A stretch of DNA of 64,000 nucleotides. It comes from Mycolicibacterium phlei. GTDB taxonomy: Bacteria; Actinomycetota; Actinomycetes; Mycobacteriales; Mycobacteriaceae. The notes under the pieces were generated by a model, which ran no database searches, had not been told where the DNA came from, and saw only the letters and a list, made by a program, of their open reading frames with translations. Both the position numbers and the translations under genes were made by a program. This document shows positions 62,621 through 64,000 of the stretch, piece after piece; position 1 is the stretch's first letter, and each line of letters starts with the position of its first letter. The stretch lies in NCBI RefSeq assembly GCF_001583415.1, contig NZ_CP014475.1:1302001-1366000 (forward strand), written 5' to 3'.

Positions 62621-64000
62621 CGGAAGGTGGTCTCCCGGTCGACGGCGGCACGCACCTCGCTGAGCATGTCCAGGCGGATCGCCAGCCATGCGGTGAACTG
62701 ATGCTCGGGTTGGCGGATGTCCAGGCCGAGCACCCGCGACACCTTCTCAAGCTTGGCCAGCATGGTGTTGCGGTGCACGTTGAGCGCACGGGCGGTGGCG
62801 TTGACGTTGCCGCCGTGTTCCAAATAGCTGACCAGGGTCTCCAGCAGGTCCGGTGACGAGCGCAGCGGCGCGACGATCTCGGCCAGCAGCGCCCGGCTGT
62901 GTTCGGTGTCGGTGATGTCGGCCAGCACCGTGAAACTGCGCAGTTGCTGATACGACGTCGCGCCGGTACGGCCGAGCCTGCGCGCGATGCCCAGCGCGAC
63001 GCGGGCTTCGCGGTAGCTGTCGGACACCTCGCCGGCGCCGTGCGCGGGCCTGCCGTACGCGACGGCGACGGGGGCGTTGCGGCGCTTCTCCAGTTCGGCG
63101 GCCATCGCCTCGGCGTAGCGGGTCATCTCGGTGCGCATCGCCGCGTCGTCCTCACCGCGCAGCGTGCGCACGACGACGAGCACGTCGCCGATGACCGTCA
63201 CGTAGGAGCGCACCAGCGGATCGGGGGCCACCCCGGCCGCGTAGCGCGCCAGCCGCACCATGCTGGCGGCCGGATTGTCAACGCCGCGGGGCTGCACCCC
63301 GGGCGCGACGAAAACGCCGAAGCGGGAATCGATCTCGATCTCGTGGTACTCCGCGCGGGCCCGCATGTCGTGGACGCTGGAGAAGCTGCCGTGTACCAGG
63401 GCCTGTACGAAGTCGCCCCGGGCGCGTTCCTCGGCCTCGTCGACGCTGTGCTGGCGCAGCATCTCTGAGCCGATGATGGCGGTGGCCTGCTCGGTCACCA
63501 CGGTGTGGCGGGCCAGGTCGTGGGAGCCGGGTTCCGGGCCGGGAACCAGCACCAGCACCCAGCCCTCGAACGCCTTACCCAACCGGATCGCGCTGGCGAT
63601 CATCGTCCACGCGCCGCCGGGACCGTCGAGGCGTTCGATGCGGGTGTCGTGGCCCGCGGTGCGTTTGGCGGCGGGCAGATCCTCCGCCAGGATCGGCGCG
63701 ATGACCTCGTTGAGCGTCGCCACCGTGCCGGCTGCCAGACCGTTGTAGGCGACGACGTTGCCGCGGGCGTCCAGGGCCAGCGCCGGGTTGCGGGCCAGGT
63801 TGGACACCTCCCGGATCAGCATCTGCATCCCGGCGCCGCGGTGGAACAACCCGGCCAGCGATGCGTGGACGTGCGTCGAGTAGCGCATGACGTGCACTTC
63901 CTGGCTGAGCGCGCGCTCCGCCAGCAGACGGTTCAGGGCGGCGAAGCCGACCGGGAATCCGGTTTCGATCACCACCAGGTCCGGCGGCAGTTCGTCGTCG
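62617..64000 (-). CDS. PucR-family regulator (5' end beyond window)
   Basis: At least 461 residues; the frame is open to the right edge and starts outside the window. Visible are the end of a PucR N-terminal domain (PPDLVVIETGFPVGFAALNRLL), a GGDEF-like middle part (FGVFVAPGVQP, VVVRTLRGEDD, NAPVAVAYGRPAHGAGEVSDSYREARVAL) and a C-terminal helix-turn-helix: LLETLVSYLEHGGNVNATARALNVHRNTMLAKLEKVSRVLGLDI. PucR proteins activate catabolic genes, often for purines or nitrogen compounds. It probably controls the nearby permease and MFS genes. Confidence 0.85.
   Translation of the reverse strand, partial: DDELPPDLVVIETGFPVGFAALNRLLAERALSQEVHVMRYSTHVHASLAGLFHRGAGMQMLIREVSNLARNPALALDARGNVVAYNGLAAGTVATLNEVIAPILAEDLPAAKRTAGHDTRIERLDGPGGAWTMIASAIRLGKAFEGWVLVLVPGPEPGSHDLARHTVVTEQATAIIGSEMLRQHSVDEAEERARGDFVQALVHGSFSSVHDMRARAEYHEIEIDSRFGVFVAPGVQPRGVDNPAASMVRLARYAAGVAPDPLVRSYVTVIGDVLVVVRTLRGEDDAAMRTEMTRYAEAMAAELEKRRNAPVAVAYGRPAHGAGEVSDSYREARVALGIARRLGRTGATSYQQLRSFTVLADITDTEHSRALLAEIVAPLRSSPDLLETLVSYLEHGGNVNATARALNVHRNTMLAKLEKVSRVLGLDIRQPEHQFTAWLAIRLDMLSEVRAAVDRETTFR

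Overview
The window is high-GC actinobacterial chromosome, almost certainly a rapidly growing Mycobacterium (Mycolicibacterium type). The evidence is the complete mycofactocin locus, the streptomycin operon rpsL-rpsG-fusA-tuf, the S10 ribosomal operon, DUF3060/DUF3558 envelope proteins, a cutinase and many GTG starts. Gene order follows the M. tuberculosis Rv0670-Rv0712 stretch closely, with substitutions and insertions. No tRNA, rRNA, CRISPR array, insertion sequence or prophage was seen.

Layout. 1-10.4 kb: thioesterase fragment, a His-rich hypothetical, endonuclease IV, a PAP2-type membrane enzyme, a methyltransferase, a cupin, then the acyl-CoA block fadE8-echA4-PaaX-like regulator-echA5, followed by paired DUF3060 and paired DUF3558 exported proteins. 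The mmpL5/mmpS5 block that M. tuberculosis carries after echA5 is missing. 10.5-15.9 kb: TetR regulator, rpsL, rpsG, fusA and tuf with promoter and terminator. 16-20.7 kb: cutinase, SHOCT membrane protein, and an arginine import/deiminase pair (arcD-like, arcA) preceded by two tiny overlapping upstream reading frames. 20.8-28 kb: a mycofactocin-type SDR with a KstR-like operator and a ferredoxin reductase. Between them sits a second arginine module (AsnC regulator divergent from ddaH-like, rocD, rocE, usp).

28-38.7 kb: a leftward run mftR, mez, ECF sigma factor and a triple-VOC protein. It diverges from the mycofactocin biosynthesis genes mftA-mftB-mftC-mftD and mftE-mftF-mftG. 38.7-45.4 kb: EmrB-like exporter with divergent TetR, two tandem cytochrome P450 genes sharing the operator TTGACA-NN-TGTCAA, and a lipoprotein carboxylesterase. 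45.8-51.3 kb: S10 operon rpsJ to rpsQ with a good promoter and a textbook terminator. 51.3-64 kb: a frameshifted membrane protein, TetR with a double palindrome over the start of a DUF2306 gene, an arylsulfatase with its formylglycine-generating enzyme, DUF1275, an ion-transporter-like permease, an MFS exporter and a PucR regulator cut by the window edge.

How the genes work together. The central theme is redox metabolism built on the peptide cofactor mycofactocin. The biosynthesis genes sit beside a likely client dehydrogenase, a ferredoxin reductase and two P450s, a plausible oxidation toolkit for alcohols, lipids or sterols. The two arginine modules give transport plus three hydrolase/transaminase steps, but no ornithine carbamoyltransferase gene is present. 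Many genes have a TANNNT -10 box 6-8 bases before the start codon, indicating leaderless mRNAs. Several intergenic gaps hold long 3'-end palindromes, and two of these belong to one dispersed repeat family. Function calls rest on motif reading and remembered families, not on database searches.
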